From: Ruegeria arenilitoris
GTDB taxonomy: Bacteria > Pseudomonadota > Alphaproteobacteria > Rhodobacterales > Rhodobacteraceae
DNA: 64,000 bases
Assembly: GCF_013032445.1 (NCBI RefSeq)
Contig: NZ_WQCA01000002.1
Location: 342,326-406,325, forward strand
Reading direction: 5' to 3'
Shown: piece by piece, positions 9,174 to 17,711 of the stretch
Layout of the letters: each line of letters starts with the position of its first letter
Numbering within the stretch: the first letter of the stretch is position 1
Translations under genes and position numbers: made by a program
The notes under the pieces: generated by a model
The model's input: only the letters and a program-made list of their open reading frames with translations
Databases searched by the model: none
What the model was told of the DNA's origin: nothing

Positions 9174-9782
9174 TCAGCCCTCGGGGCGGGTCGTTACCAT
9201 GCTGGGCCGTTCGTTGAACGCGGCAAACCATTCACTCAGCGCGTCGTTGCCCTTACGCCAGTTCCGCGCATCGTGGCGCAGGTCCAGATAGCCCAGCGCA
9301 CAAGCCACAGCCACCTGCCCCATATCCAGCGGCCCCGACAGATGCGCCATCCAGCGCTGGTTCAGCGCGGCACAGGCCCGTTCGATCTTGCCCCATTGCG
9401 CATCCAGCCATGTGTCCCATTGTTTGTCTTCAGGACGCAGGCGTGCCTCGTAGGCCATCCCCACCGCCGAATCCAGAATGCCATCGGCCAACGCCTCCAA
9501 CGTCAGCACGTCCCACCGTCCGGCCCCTTCGGGATACATCCCCGCCTTGGCACGTGCGTCCAGAAAGGCGCAGATCACCCGACTGTCAAAAAGGGTCGGG
9601 CCATCCGGCCGCTCCAGCGCGGGAATGCGCCTCAGCGGCACCTTGCCCTGCAGCTCGTCCGCAGGAGCCAGCGGAGTGGTGGCGACGTTCAGCACCTCGA
9701 CATCCTCAAGCTGGCCGGTTTCGTGCAGCAAAACCATAACCTTGCGGACATAGGGCGAAGTTGGACTGTGATAGAGTTTCAT
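9174..9782 (-). CDS. Glutathione S-transferase family protein
   Basis: A 202-residue GST. The thioredoxin-like N-terminal domain (residues 1-80) starts MKLYHSPTSPYVRKV, with the serine/tyrosine active-site region, and has the cis-proline segment (LRRIPALE) and the glutathione-contacting DSRVICAFLD. An all-helical C-terminal domain follows. The substrate cannot be assigned. It is a single gene, transcribed toward the cytochrome c gene and divergent from the FMN riboswitch unit. Confidence 0.88.
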   Translation of the reverse strand: MKLYHSPTSPYVRKVMVLLHETGQLEDVEVLNVATTPLAPADELQGKVPLRRIPALERPDGPTLFDSRVICAFLDARAKAGMYPEGAGRWDVLTLEALADGILDSAVGMAYEARLRPEDKQWDTWLDAQWGKIERACAALNQRWMAHLSGPLDMGQVAVACALGYLDLRHDARNWRKGNDALSEWFAAFNERPSMVTTRPEG

Positions 9783-9898
9783 TCACGCGCTCCTTGGTTG
9801 CTGCGACCTTACAGGACGACCATGAAAACAAAACCCGTCAATTGGGCGGGACGCAAAGCCTCTTGCAGAAGTGAACGCACCTTGGCACATTCCACCCC

Positions 9899-10036
9899 GT
9901 TCTCAGGGCGGGGTGGAATTCCCCACCGGCGGTATGCGGGCTAGACCCGTAAGCCCGCGAGCGGCCCCATGCCGGGGTGTCAGCAGATCTGGTGAGAGGC
10001 CAGAGCCGACGGTTAAAGTCCGGATGAAAGAGAACG
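9899..10036 (+). ncRNA. FMN riboswitch (RFN element)
   Basis: All conserved blocks of the RFN element are present in order: GTTCTCAGGGCGGGG, TTCCCCACCGGCGGTA, AGCCCGCGAGCG, GTCAGCAGATCTGGTGA, GCCAGAGCCGACGGTTAAAG and GGATGAAAGAGAAC closing the first stem. It lies about 75 bases before the ribH start. It is expected to switch off ribH when FMN is high. No clear terminator stem follows, and the ribosome-binding site is about 65 bases away, so control of translation is plausible. Confidence 0.96.
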
Positions 10037-10111
10037 TGCAGCGTGCCGGTGATGCGGCGCGCCTGCCCGTGATCGCCTTGGGTGACGTGTCTGTTACGAA
10101 AGGAGATCATG

Positions 10112-10552
10112 ATGACACACACCCGCTATGCTTTTATCAAAGCCAACTGGCATTCCGATATCGTGGACCGCGCGCTTGACGGTTTTCTGGAGCTTATCCC
10201 CACCGAGCAAGTCGATGTCTTCGACGTCCCTGGCGCGTTCGAGATGCCGTTGCTGGCCCGCGATCTGGCCCAGACCGGCCAATACGCTGCCGTCGCCTGT
10301 GCCGCCTTTGTGGTGGATGGCGGCATCTACCGGCACGACTTCGTGGCGCAAGCCGTGGTTGATGGCCTGATGCGCGCCGGAATGGATACCGGAGTTCCGG
10401 TCCTGTCGGTGTCGCTGACCCCGCATCAATATCAGGAAACCGACCACCATAACACCATCTACCGCGCGCATTTCGTGGAAAAGGGGCGCGAGGCCGCGCA
10501 GGCCGCCCTGAAAATCACCGAAACTCGCGCCACGCTGACCCGTGCGGCTTAA
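10112..10552 (+). CDS. ribH: 6,7-dimethyl-8-ribityllumazine synthase, RibH2 type
   Basis: Condenses 5-amino-6-ribitylaminouracil with 3,4-dihydroxy-2-butanone 4-phosphate, the penultimate step of riboflavin synthesis. The sequence follows the RibH2 branch known from Brucella and Mesorhizobium: FIKANWHSDIVD, FDVPGAFEMPL, DGGIYRHDFVA and the late PVLSVSLTPH. It is 146 residues. AGGAG at 10101-10105 favours ATG 10112 over ATG 10109. It is the only gene directly under the FMN riboswitch here. In known genomes RibH2 is often a second, separately regulated lumazine synthase; whether a ribH1 exists elsewhere cannot be seen. Confidence 0.95.
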   Translation: MTHTRYAFIKANWHSDIVDRALDGFLELIPTEQVDVFDVPGAFEMPLLARDLAQTGQYAAVACAAFVVDGGIYRHDFVAQAVVDGLMRAGMDTGVPVLSVSLTPHQYQETDHHNTIYRAHFVEKGREAAQAALKITETRATLTRAA

Positions 10553-10560
10553 CTACAACT

Positions 10561-10584
10561 GGTTGGGGCGCCCCTGCCCCAACC
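10561..10584 (+). terminator. GC-rich hairpin after ribH
   Basis: GGTTGGGGC / GCCCCAACC with a 6-base loop, 8 bases after the ribH stop. No T-run follows, so it may be a weak terminator or an mRNA-protecting hairpin between ribH and aroC. Confidence 0.45.
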
Positions 10585-10646
10585 GCAAATCCGCTTGAGG
10601 CCCCGGGCCTTGCCCGCTAATCACAACCCTCAAAGGAGCACGCCCC

Positions 10647-11747
10647 ATGTCGATGAACAGCTTTGGACACCTCTTCCGCGTCACCACCTGGGGTGAAAGC
10701 CACGGGCCCGCCTTGGGTGCAACCGTTGACGGCTGCCCGCCGGGTGTGGAAATCAACGAGGCGATGATCCAGCACTGGCTGGACAAGCGCAAACCGGGGC
10801 AGAACAAGTTCACCACCCAACGGCGCGAGCCCGATCAGGTGAAAATCCTCTCCGGCGTATTCGAAGGTCAGACCACTGGCACGCCCGTGCAGCTGATGAT
10901 CGAGAACACCGATCAGCGATCGAAAGACTACGGCGATATCATGGACAAGTTCCGCCCGGGCCACGCCGATATCACCTATTGGCAGAAATACGGCATCCGC
11001 GATTATCGCGGCGGTGGGCGCAGCTCGGCCCGCGAAACCGCGTCGCGGGTGGCGGCAGGTGGCTTGGCGCGCGAGGCGATCAAACAGATCGCACCGAACG
11101 TGCAGATCACTGGCTATATGACCCAGATTGGCCCCCACAAGATCGATCGCGCCAATTTCGACTGGTCCCAGATCGAACAGAACCCGTTTTGGACACCCGA
11201 CGCGCAGGCAGCCGAAGACTGGGCGACCTATCTGGATGATTTGCGCAAATCCGGCAACTCAGTCGGTGCGGTGGTCGAAGTTGTGGCCCGCGGCGTCCCA
11301 GCCGGGCTCGGCGCACCGGTTTATGCCAAGTTAGACACTGATCTGGCCGCTGCAATGATGTCGATCAACGCCGTCAAAGGCGTTGAAATCGGTGAGGGCA
11401 TGGCCGTTGCTGAACTGACCGGTGAAGCCAACGCGGATGAGATTTTCATGGGTCAGAATGGCCCGCAATACAGCTCGAACCACGCGGGCGGCATTCTGGG
11501 CGGCATCTCGACCGGACAGGACGTTGTGGTGCGGTTTGCAGTGAAGCCGACCTCGTCGATCCTGACTACCCGCAAGACGATTACCAAGTCCGGTGAGGAA
11601 ACCGAGATCATCACCAAAGGCCGCCATGACCCATGCGTCGGTATCCGCGCGGTACCGGTGGGTGAGGCGATGATGGCCTGCGTGATCCTCGACCACCTGC
11701 TGCTGCACCGCGGCCAGATCGGAGAGAACCGTGGACGGATCGGCTGA
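10647..11747 (+). CDS. aroC: Chorismate synthase
   Basis: Performs the last shikimate-pathway step, EPSP to chorismate, with reduced FMN as cofactor. The N-terminal signature [15 protein letters not shown], the [30 protein letters not shown] block and the late [13 protein letters not shown] are intact. Length of 366 residues matches the family. AAAGGAG lies about 9 bases before ATG 10647. The FMN need gives a loose functional link to the riboflavin gene just upstream. Confidence 0.97.
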   Translation: MSMNSFGHLFRVTTWGESHGPALGATVDGCPPGVEINEAMIQHWLDKRKPGQNKFTTQRREPDQVKILSGVFEGQTTGTPVQLMIENTDQRSKDYGDIMDKFRPGHADITYWQKYGIRDYRGGGRSSARETASRVAAGGLAREAIKQIAPNVQITGYMTQIGPHKIDRANFDWSQIEQNPFWTPDAQAAEDWATYLDDLRKSGNSVGAVVEVVARGVPAGLGAPVYAKLDTDLAAAMMSINAVKGVEIGEGMAVAELTGEANADEIFMGQNGPQYSSNHAGGILGGISTGQDVVVRFAVKPTSSILTTRKTITKSGEETEIITKGRHDPCVGIRAVPVGEAMMACVILDHLLLHRGQIGENRGRIG

Positions 11748-12405
11748 TCTGCGCTCCCGCCTGCGAGCGGTGGTCGCGCAGCGGATGGAAACCGATCCGG
11801 CGCACGATCTGGCCCATCTGGACCGGGTCTGGGTCAATGCTCAGAACATCGCCGATGAGGCGACGGACCGGTCCGTTTTGCTGGCCGCCTGCTATTTGCA
11901 TGATCTGGTCAACCTGCCGAAAGACGACCCCGAACGTCATCTGGCCTCGCGCAAGTCGGCGCAGAAATCAGAGCCTATTCTGCGGGAACTGGGCTACAAC
12001 GAGACCCAGATCAGCGCGATTCAGCACGCTATCGAGGCGCATAGTTTTTCGGCCAATATCACGCCTGAAACGCCCGAGGCCTGCATTCTGCGCGACGCAG
12101 ACCGGCTGGATGCACTTGGGGCCATCGGGGTTGCTCGGAACTTCTCCGTCTCGGGCGCATTGGGGCGGACGCTTTATGATGCGGCCGATCCTTTTGCTGC
12201 AAACCGGCCGCTGGACGATCTTGCCTTTTCGATCGACCACTGGAAGGTCAAGCTGTTGGCTCTGCCCGATGACATGCTGACCGAAGGCGGCGCGGACTTG
12301 GCACGGCGACGAACCCAACGGATGATCCGGTTTCTGGAAGAGTTTGCCGACGAGATCGGTCATCCCCTGCCCGCCGACTGGTCAAATTCCCGCACCGGAC
12401 ATTGA
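11731..12405 (+). CDS. HD-domain phosphohydrolase
   Basis: A 224-residue protein with the metal-binding HD pattern: [12 protein letters not shown] (first histidine), [10 protein letters not shown] (HD pair), EAHSFSANI and a late [13 protein letters not shown] aspartate. It resembles YedJ/YfbR-like single-domain phosphohydrolases; the substrate is unknown. GTG 11731 starts inside aroC (17-base overlap), so the two are translationally linked. Confidence 0.85.
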   Translation: MDGSADLRSRLRAVVAQRMETDPAHDLAHLDRVWVNAQNIADEATDRSVLLAACYLHDLVNLPKDDPERHLASRKSAQKSEPILRELGYNETQISAIQHAIEAHSFSANITPETPEACILRDADRLDALGAIGVARNFSVSGALGRTLYDAADPFAANRPLDDLAFSIDHWKVKLLALPDDMLTEGGADLARRRTQRMIRFLEEFADEIGHPLPADWSNSRTGH

Positions 12406-12437
12406 TCTTTGACAGCCAAAGGCGCAGGGTCGCGCCG

Positions 12438-13373
12438 ATGGCAAAACCCTTAACATCGCATCGACCTGTACTGGCCGTGTCGCTGAAGCTCAGCGCGCTG
12501 GTGCTGTTCACCGCAATGCAGGCGCTGGTCAAAGCGTTGTCAGTCGACTTCCCGCCCGGAGAGATGGTGTTCTTCCGCTCGCTCTTTGCGGTTCCTGTGA
12601 TCATCGGCTGGCTGGTCTACAGGGGAGAGCTGGCGCAAGGGTTGGTGGTCAAAAAACCCATGGGTCATTTCTGGCGCGGCGTTCTGGGTACCAGCGCCAT
12701 GGGCCTGACCTTTACCGGCCTCAGCCTGCTGCCTTTGCCCGAGGTCACGGCAATTGGCTATGCCACGCCGATCTTCACCCTGATTCTGGCCGCGATCATG
12801 CTGGGCGAGCGTATCCGTATGATCCGCATCGGCGCGGTAGCCATCGGCCTGCTGGGGGTGCTGATCATGATCTGGCCTCGGCTGGGCGGCAACAACATGG
12901 ACACCGCCGCCACCATCGGTGCGCTCTGCGTGCTGGCGGCGACCATGGCTCGGGCTTTCGTTCAGATCCACATCCGGCAACTGGTTCAAGTCGATCACCC
13001 TGCTGCGGTGGTCTTCTACTTCTCGATGACTGCCACGCTGCTGTCATCCCTAACAGCCTTTTGGGGCTGGACTATGCCGACGTGGGAACAGGCTCTAATA
13101 CTGGCCTGCATGGGGTTGATCGGCGGAGTGGCGCAAATCCTGGTGACCTCATCCTATCGTTTTGGACAGGCCTCGATGTTAGCTCCTTACGATTACACCA
13201 CCATGCTGTTTGCCATTGTCATCGGCTATGTGTGGTTCGATGAACTGCCGACGCTTGTCATGCTGGGCGGAGCGGTGTTAGTGATCGCAGGCAACGTGCT
13301 GGTCATCCTGCGGGAACGGCAATTGGGCGTCGATCGCGGCAAGGACAAGTCGGCACCCGACCCAAAGTCCTGA
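12438..13373 (+). CDS. EamA-family (DMT) transporter
   Basis: A 311-residue integral membrane protein of the drug/metabolite transporter superfamily, with two EamA repeats of about five helices each. Landmarks are PPGEMVFFRSLFAVP in repeat 1, the LPEVTAIGYATPIFTLILAA helix, and ASMLAPYDYTTMLFA in repeat 2. The substrate cannot be inferred. A TTG at 12402 would make the frame touch the preceding stop, but ATG 12438 gives a normal family N-terminus. Confidence 0.85.
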   Translation: MAKPLTSHRPVLAVSLKLSALVLFTAMQALVKALSVDFPPGEMVFFRSLFAVPVIIGWLVYRGELAQGLVVKKPMGHFWRGVLGTSAMGLTFTGLSLLPLPEVTAIGYATPIFTLILAAIMLGERIRMIRIGAVAIGLLGVLIMIWPRLGGNNMDTAATIGALCVLAATMARAFVQIHIRQLVQVDHPAAVVFYFSMTATLLSSLTAFWGWTMPTWEQALILACMGLIGGVAQILVTSSYRFGQASMLAPYDYTTMLFAIVIGYVWFDELPTLVMLGGAVLVIAGNVLVILRERQLGVDRGKDKSAPDPKS

Positions 13374-13431
13374 TCTTTACCTTTGGCAAACTTCGCTTAG
13401 GTTGGGCGCAACATCAGGAAAGGTTCCGCCC

Positions 13432-14031
13432 ATGAGCGACGCACAAGATCACAAGGAAAAGATGCAGAAGGTGCAGGCCCAGCACCGTAAAAAAGTGTCC
13501 GAGGCCGTCGACCCTGAACGCGGGCTGGTTCTGATCAACACCGGTAAGGGCAAAGGCAAATCCTCGGCTGCCTTTGGCGTGGTGATCCGCGCGTTGGGTT
13601 GGGGCCAGAAGGTTGCCGTGGTGCAGTTCATCAAGGGAAAGTGGAAAACCGGCGAGCGCCGTTTTTTCGAGGAGCGTGATCTGGTGACCTGGCACACGAT
13701 GGGCGAAGGCTTCACCTGGGACACGCAGGATCGCGAGCGTGACATCGCCGCAGCCAACGCCGCCTTTGACAAGGCCCGCGCGCTGATGGCCAGTGGGGAG
13801 TATGATCTGGTGGTTCTGGACGAGATAAACATCGCCCTGCGCTATGAATACCTGACGGTGGACCAGGTGATCGACGGGCTGAATGAACGGTCCGACAAGA
13901 CCAGCGTGTTCCTGACCGGCCGCGATGCCCCGCAGGCGCTGCGCGACTATGCTGACCTGGTTACCGAAATGACCGAAGAAAAGCACCCGTTCCAAGCTGG
14001 AATCAAAGCCCAGCGCGGCGTGGATTTCTAA
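13432..14031 (+). CDS. cobO: Cob(I)yrinic acid a,c-diamide adenosyltransferase
   Basis: Transfers adenosyl from ATP to the cobalt of corrinoids in coenzyme B12 synthesis and salvage (CobO/BtuR family). It is 199 residues. The P-loop NTGKGKGKSSAAFG is near residue 40, with WGQKVAVVQFIKG and LVVLDEINIALRY further on. ATG 13432 follows AGGAAAGG; a longer frame adds 10 residues of no conserved sequence. No other cob genes and no cobalamin riboswitch are visible nearby. Confidence 0.94.
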   Translation: MSDAQDHKEKMQKVQAQHRKKVSEAVDPERGLVLINTGKGKGKSSAAFGVVIRALGWGQKVAVVQFIKGKWKTGERRFFEERDLVTWHTMGEGFTWDTQDRERDIAAANAAFDKARALMASGEYDLVVLDEINIALRYEYLTVDQVIDGLNERSDKTSVFLTGRDAPQALRDYADLVTEMTEEKHPFQAGIKAQRGVDF

Positions 14032-14064
14032 GAAATAAGCTAGAACAGCCCCAATCCGTGGCTG

Positions 14065-14259
14065 TTACCGGTCCGGGTTTTCGTTGAGAAACCGAACGGA
14101 ACCGCGCCGACTTGCAGCACTAGTCGGCAAGGTTTCGGGCGGGTCGCGTTCTGCTTTGGGTGTCTTGTCGACATAGGCGCAAAAATCATCGTCACAGCAA
14201 CAGCCGCAAGCAGTGGCTGCCTCGTGCCGTGCCATGATTTCATCCAGCGGATCGCCCAT
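14065..14259 (-). CDS. Small cysteine-rich hypothetical protein
   Basis: A 64-residue reading frame with a cluster of cysteines (TACGCCCDDDFCAYVD) that could bind a metal. GGGGTAAG precedes the ATG. The competing frame on the same strand (14040-14243) has no such feature. I do not recognise a family. It lies alone between cobO and the phoD unit. Confidence 0.45.
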   Translation of the reverse strand: MGDPLDEIMARHEAATACGCCCDDDFCAYVDKTPKAERDPPETLPTSAASRRGSVRFLNENPDR

Positions 14260-14409
14260 GTCTTACCCCGATCATTCCTTTCCGAGGCGGTGGCAGGCCG
14301 TCACCTATTCATGCGCTAAGCCCGCAAACCGCCTCGAAACCCTGTGCCGGATGCTCGCACATCTGGCGTTGCCCACTATCTGACTATTTTAGTCGGGAAT
14401 TTCAAGGGC

Positions 14410-14446
14410 AAAAAAACCGCGCCCCAAATCAGTCCTTGGGGCGCGG
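14410..14446 (-). terminator. Rho-independent terminator of phoD
   Basis: Perfect 11-base stem CCGCGCCCCAA / TTGGGGCGCGG with an 8-base loop, followed on the minus strand by a run of T residues. It lies 13 bases after the phoD stop. Confidence 0.9.
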
Positions 14447-14458
14447 TGGGACGAACGA

Positions 14459-16027
14459 TCAGATTCCTTGCGGCTGCGGGTCCAGTGTGACCGACCACAG
14501 CTCGGTATCGGCGCGGTCCATCAGGCGCACAGTCATCTGCTGCGTTGCGCCGTCGATATCGACCAGACCAAAGAACTGCAGGCCGGCGCTAGGGGGCAGG
14601 TTTGCGCCCTGTTCCTTGGTCGGCGCTTTGACGAACTTCACCTCTGGCCCAAATGTACCGTCCAGCGCGTTCGGGCCAAAAGTTCCGGCGTGAAGCGGGC
14701 CGGACACGAACTCCCAGAACGGTTCAAAATCCTGGAATTGCGCTTTGTTAGGGTCGTAGTAGTGCGCAGCCGTATAGTGCACATCCGCCGTAAACCAGAC
14801 CGTATTGGAGACCCCTTCTGTCTTGATGAAGCGCAGCAGATCGGCGATCTCCAACTCACGCCCCTTGGCAGAGCCGCTGTCGCCGTTCGAGATTGCCTCG
14901 GCCCCGGCCTGTTCCTTCCAGTTGTCCCAAACGATCAAACCGATCGGCATGTCCGAGGCGATCACTTTCCACGTGGCCTGTGAAGCAGCCAGTTCGCGTT
15001 TCAGCCAGGCCAGTTGCTCAGCGCCAAGAATGCGCGACTTGTCGGTGACTTCATCCTCCATCGATGCGCCGTTCGGCCCGCGATAGCTGCGCAGGTCCAG
15101 GAAGAACACGTCCAGCATCGGTCCGTATGAGATCTTTCGATACACGCGCCCCGGCTCGGCCGGCGTGATCCGCAGCGGAGTCATCTCGTGAAACGCACGT
15201 CTCGCACGAGATTGCAGCACATGCACAGATTTCTCGCTATAGCGGTCGTCCGAGATCAGATCCTTGGCATCCGACCAGTTGTTCACAACCTCATGGTCAT
15301 CCCACTGAAAGAAGGTCGGGCAAACAGCGTTCATCGCGCGCACATGCTCGTCCATCATGTTGTATTTCCACTGGGCGCGGAATTCGTCCAGCGTTTCGGC
15401 CACTTTACGTTTTTCGTCAATCAGCGTGGTGTTTTTCCAGATCAGCTGGCCGTCTTTTTCGACCTCATCCTGCATCGGACCATCGGCATAAACCGTGTCG
15501 CCCGAGTGGATGAAGAAATCCGGACGATGCTGCACCATGGTCGCATAGGTACGCATCCCTTCATCATCAATACCCCAGCCCTGCCCCGCCGTGTCACCCG
15601 ACCACGCAAAGCGAATGTTGCGACGCTCGGACGGTGCAGTACGGAATTGGCCAATAATAGGCTCTGATGTGACGTTGATATCGCTCAGATCAGCAGCCAC
15701 GAAGCGGTAGAAGATATCCTGATCCGAGGGCAGCCCCTCGACCAGACGCTTCACCGCAAAATCGCTGTTCGGGATGGCGTCCATCGGGGTCAACTGGCGG
15801 GCGTCGGCAAAGCTCTCGGTGGTCGACACCTCCATCATCACCCGCGCAGGGCGATCCGTGCGGGTCCAGATCATGCCCGAACTCATATCGACGTCGCCCG
15901 ACTGCACGCCGTGGGTAAAGACGGGGCGGGATGAGGCGTGGCTGATCGCGGGCATGGACAACGACGCGGCAAAAGCAGTACTGCCAGCCAGAAAGGCGCG
16001 GCGATTGGGGCGAAGGATTCGGGTCAT
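14459..16027 (-). CDS. phoD: Alkaline phosphatase D (PhoD-type), Tat-exported
   Basis: A 522-residue secreted phosphodiesterase/phosphomonoesterase that releases phosphate from organic esters in the periplasm or outside the cell. The twin-arginine signal is NRRAFLAGSTAF (residues 8-19), cleaved around SHA-SS. A PhoD N-terminal domain (FTHGVQSGDVD) follows. The metallophosphatase core has WSGDTAG, HSGDTVYADG, QWDDHEVVNNW and WFTADVHYTA, all metal-ligand regions. CAGGAGAGCTCCT lies just before ATG. No clear Pho box was found by eye. It is a single-gene unit with its own terminator. Confidence 0.93.
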   Translation of the reverse strand: MTRILRPNRRAFLAGSTAFAASLSMPAISHASSRPVFTHGVQSGDVDMSSGMIWTRTDRPARVMMEVSTTESFADARQLTPMDAIPNSDFAVKRLVEGLPSDQDIFYRFVAADLSDINVTSEPIIGQFRTAPSERRNIRFAWSGDTAGQGWGIDDEGMRTYATMVQHRPDFFIHSGDTVYADGPMQDEVEKDGQLIWKNTTLIDEKRKVAETLDEFRAQWKYNMMDEHVRAMNAVCPTFFQWDDHEVVNNWSDAKDLISDDRYSEKSVHVLQSRARRAFHEMTPLRITPAEPGRVYRKISYGPMLDVFFLDLRSYRGPNGASMEDEVTDKSRILGAEQLAWLKRELAASQATWKVIASDMPIGLIVWDNWKEQAGAEAISNGDSGSAKGRELEIADLLRFIKTEGVSNTVWFTADVHYTAAHYYDPNKAQFQDFEPFWEFVSGPLHAGTFGPNALDGTFGPEVKFVKAPTKEQGANLPPSAGLQFFGLVDIDGATQQMTVRLMDRADTELWSVTLDPQPQGI

Positions 16028-16080
16028 AGGAGCTCTCCTGTCTGATGGCCCTTGTGGGCCACGCGATTGGTGAGCGGCAG

Positions 16081-16111
16081 TGAGCCGCCTGTTTGTAAAA
16101 CAAGCGGCTCA
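16081..16111. other. Long hairpin upstream of phoD
   Basis: TGAGCCGC-C-TGTTT, loop GTA, AAACA-A-GCGGCTCA: thirteen pairs with one mismatch, about 55 bases before the phoD start. No T-run follows on either strand. It could end transcription from the upstream membrane-protein gene imperfectly, or form a 5' leader structure for phoD. Confidence 0.4.
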
Positions 16112-16160
16112 GATTCTTGAAAGTATCACGATGAAATTGTGACACTTGTGGATAACTTAC

Positions 16161-16526
16161 TCAGACGGCAACACTCTGTTCCGGCGTGCTGAGCGAAATG
16201 ACGGCGACCACCGCCGCGCCGTTCAGCCAATAGTATATCGCATCCAGCCCCGAGAACCCAAACAGGCTGGGCGCGGCCAGAAACGCGACGCCGACCAGCA
16301 GATCGACGGCCAAATGGACCTTGTAGGGCAGCACCCGCCAGATGCCGAGGTGGTGATCGGTCAGCACGGTCAGCACAAAGGCCGCGACCCCTGTTACCAC
16401 AGACAGCCACAGGGCCATCGGGTTGGATTGCCCCAGCCCCAGTACAAAGGGCAGTCCCATCAGTGCAAAGGCAACCGGGTAGTCCAGATAGGCGTGAATG
16501 GAGCGGGTAACGAAACGAACAGACAT
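16161..16526 (-). CDS. SPW-repeat-type small membrane protein
   Basis: A 121-residue protein with four hydrophobic segments. The pattern of two similar halves (YLDYPVAFALMGLPF and HLAVDLLVGVAFLAAPSLFGF) is like SPW-repeat membrane proteins of unknown role. AGGAAAGGAAATAACA precedes the ATG. It lies directly downstream of, and on the same strand as, an AraC-type regulator, which may control it. Confidence 0.7.
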   Translation of the reverse strand: MSVRFVTRSIHAYLDYPVAFALMGLPFVLGLGQSNPMALWLSVVTGVAAFVLTVLTDHHLGIWRVLPYKVHLAVDLLVGVAFLAAPSLFGFSGLDAIYYWLNGAAVVAVISLSTPEQSVAV

Positions 16527-16635
16527 TGTTATTTCCTTTCCTTGCTTGGCATGATCCCAAATTAGGAAAGGGTGTTCGGACGTTTAACTCCGGATCGTTC
16601 GTGAAATCTTGCAGATCGTTCAGAACCGGGTTTGA

Positions 16636-17586
16636 TCAGTGCATCGACCGATAGGCCGCCGGGGACAAGCCGATCTGCTTTTTAAACACGCGCGAAAACG
16701 CGGCCTCGGAGGCATAGCCGACCTCGGCCGCCGCATCCGCCACGTTCCAGCGGGCCTCAGTCAGACCGTGGCAGGCGATCTGCATCCGCCAGTCGGTCAG
16801 GTATTGCATCGGCGTGGTGCCCATCTTCTCGACAAAGAGCTGCGCGAAAGCGGTGCGCGACATTCCGGCCTCACGGGCCAGCGTCTCGACACTCCACTCT
16901 TGCGCCGGAGACTGATGAAAAGCGGTCAGCGCGCGGGAAATGCGGGGGTCTGCAAACCCGGCCAAAGCGGACTCGCTGGGGCTTTGATGTTCCAAATGGG
17001 CGCGGATGGCTTGCGCAAACAACACTTCGGACAGTTTCAACGCGATCAGGTCTCCGCCGATGCGGGCGCCGCTGACCTCCGACCCGATCATGCGCAGGGT
17101 GGCCTCGATCCAGGCCCCGGCCTCCTCTCCGTAGTTTTCGATCAGAATGTAAGGCGGCAAGCGGTCGATTAGCATATGTCCGGTCCCTTGCCGCCCCGGC
17201 GGTCCGGTGAACGAAAAATGACCGCAGATCAGTTGGGTGTCGCGGCTCTTGTCCTCCCCGCCATAAATCAGCACGCCATCGCCCTGATATCCGGCTTCGT
17301 CCAACACCTGCTCAAGCGGCAGCGCGTCCGTCGGTTTGACCTCGTTGCACAGCAAGGCATGGGCCGCGCCATGCGGGATCAGGATCAGGTCACCTTGCTT
17401 CAAACGCAAGGTTTCACCTGTGTTAGAGACTGACACCTTCAGCTCACCCCGTTGAACGAAGTGAAACCGAGCCACGTTTTCGAAGGCAGGGACCTGAACG
17501 CCAAAGGGCGGCGTGAAAGAGGTACGGAAATAGAATGTGCCGCGCAGAGACAGGCGGGTGAGGATATCGCTGAGCAGGTCCAACAT
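16636..17586 (-). CDS. AraC-family transcriptional regulator with cupin sensor
   Basis: A 316-residue regulator. The N-terminal cupin-like domain (about residues 15-200) has ARFHFVQRGELKV, GDLILIPHGAAHAL and a ligand-binding cast typical of the cupin_6 AraC subgroup. The C-terminal two-helix-turn-helix domain (about 220-312) has LAREAGMSRTAFAQLF and the second helix AAEVGYASEAAFSRVFKKQIGLSPAAYR. The effector is unknown. The gene just downstream (a membrane protein) is a likely target. Confidence 0.9.
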   Translation of the reverse strand: MLDLLSDILTRLSLRGTFYFRTSFTPPFGVQVPAFENVARFHFVQRGELKVSVSNTGETLRLKQGDLILIPHGAAHALLCNEVKPTDALPLEQVLDEAGYQGDGVLIYGGEDKSRDTQLICGHFSFTGPPGRQGTGHMLIDRLPPYILIENYGEEAGAWIEATLRMIGSEVSGARIGGDLIALKLSEVLFAQAIRAHLEHQSPSESALAGFADPRISRALTAFHQSPAQEWSVETLAREAGMSRTAFAQLFVEKMGTTPMQYLTDWRMQIACHGLTEARWNVADAAAEVGYASEAAFSRVFKKQIGLSPAAYRSMH

Positions 17587-17659
17587 GGGGTAAACCTAAC
17601 CCCGACGGCGCATTCGTCCAGCCACCTGAACGATCTGCACAAAATCTTGAACGGCAGGC

Positions 17660-17688
17660 AAAGAAAACCCCCGCTCTTGGCGGGGGTT
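17660..17688 (-). terminator. Rho-independent terminator of ilvE
   Basis: AACCCCC / GGGGGTT stem with a GCTCTTGGC-type loop; TTTTCTT follows on the minus strand. It lies 23 bases after the ilvE stop. Confidence 0.88.
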
Positions 17689-17711
17689 CCAGAAAACGTC
17701 GGTCGCTTGGG

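Noticed and set aside
13374..13431. Cobalamin riboswitch before cobO.
   Set aside because: The gap is only 58 bases and lacks the B12-box sequence.
16081..16160. Pho box upstream of phoD.
   Set aside because: TGTCACA and CGTGATA are near the right spacing but do not form two good direct repeats.
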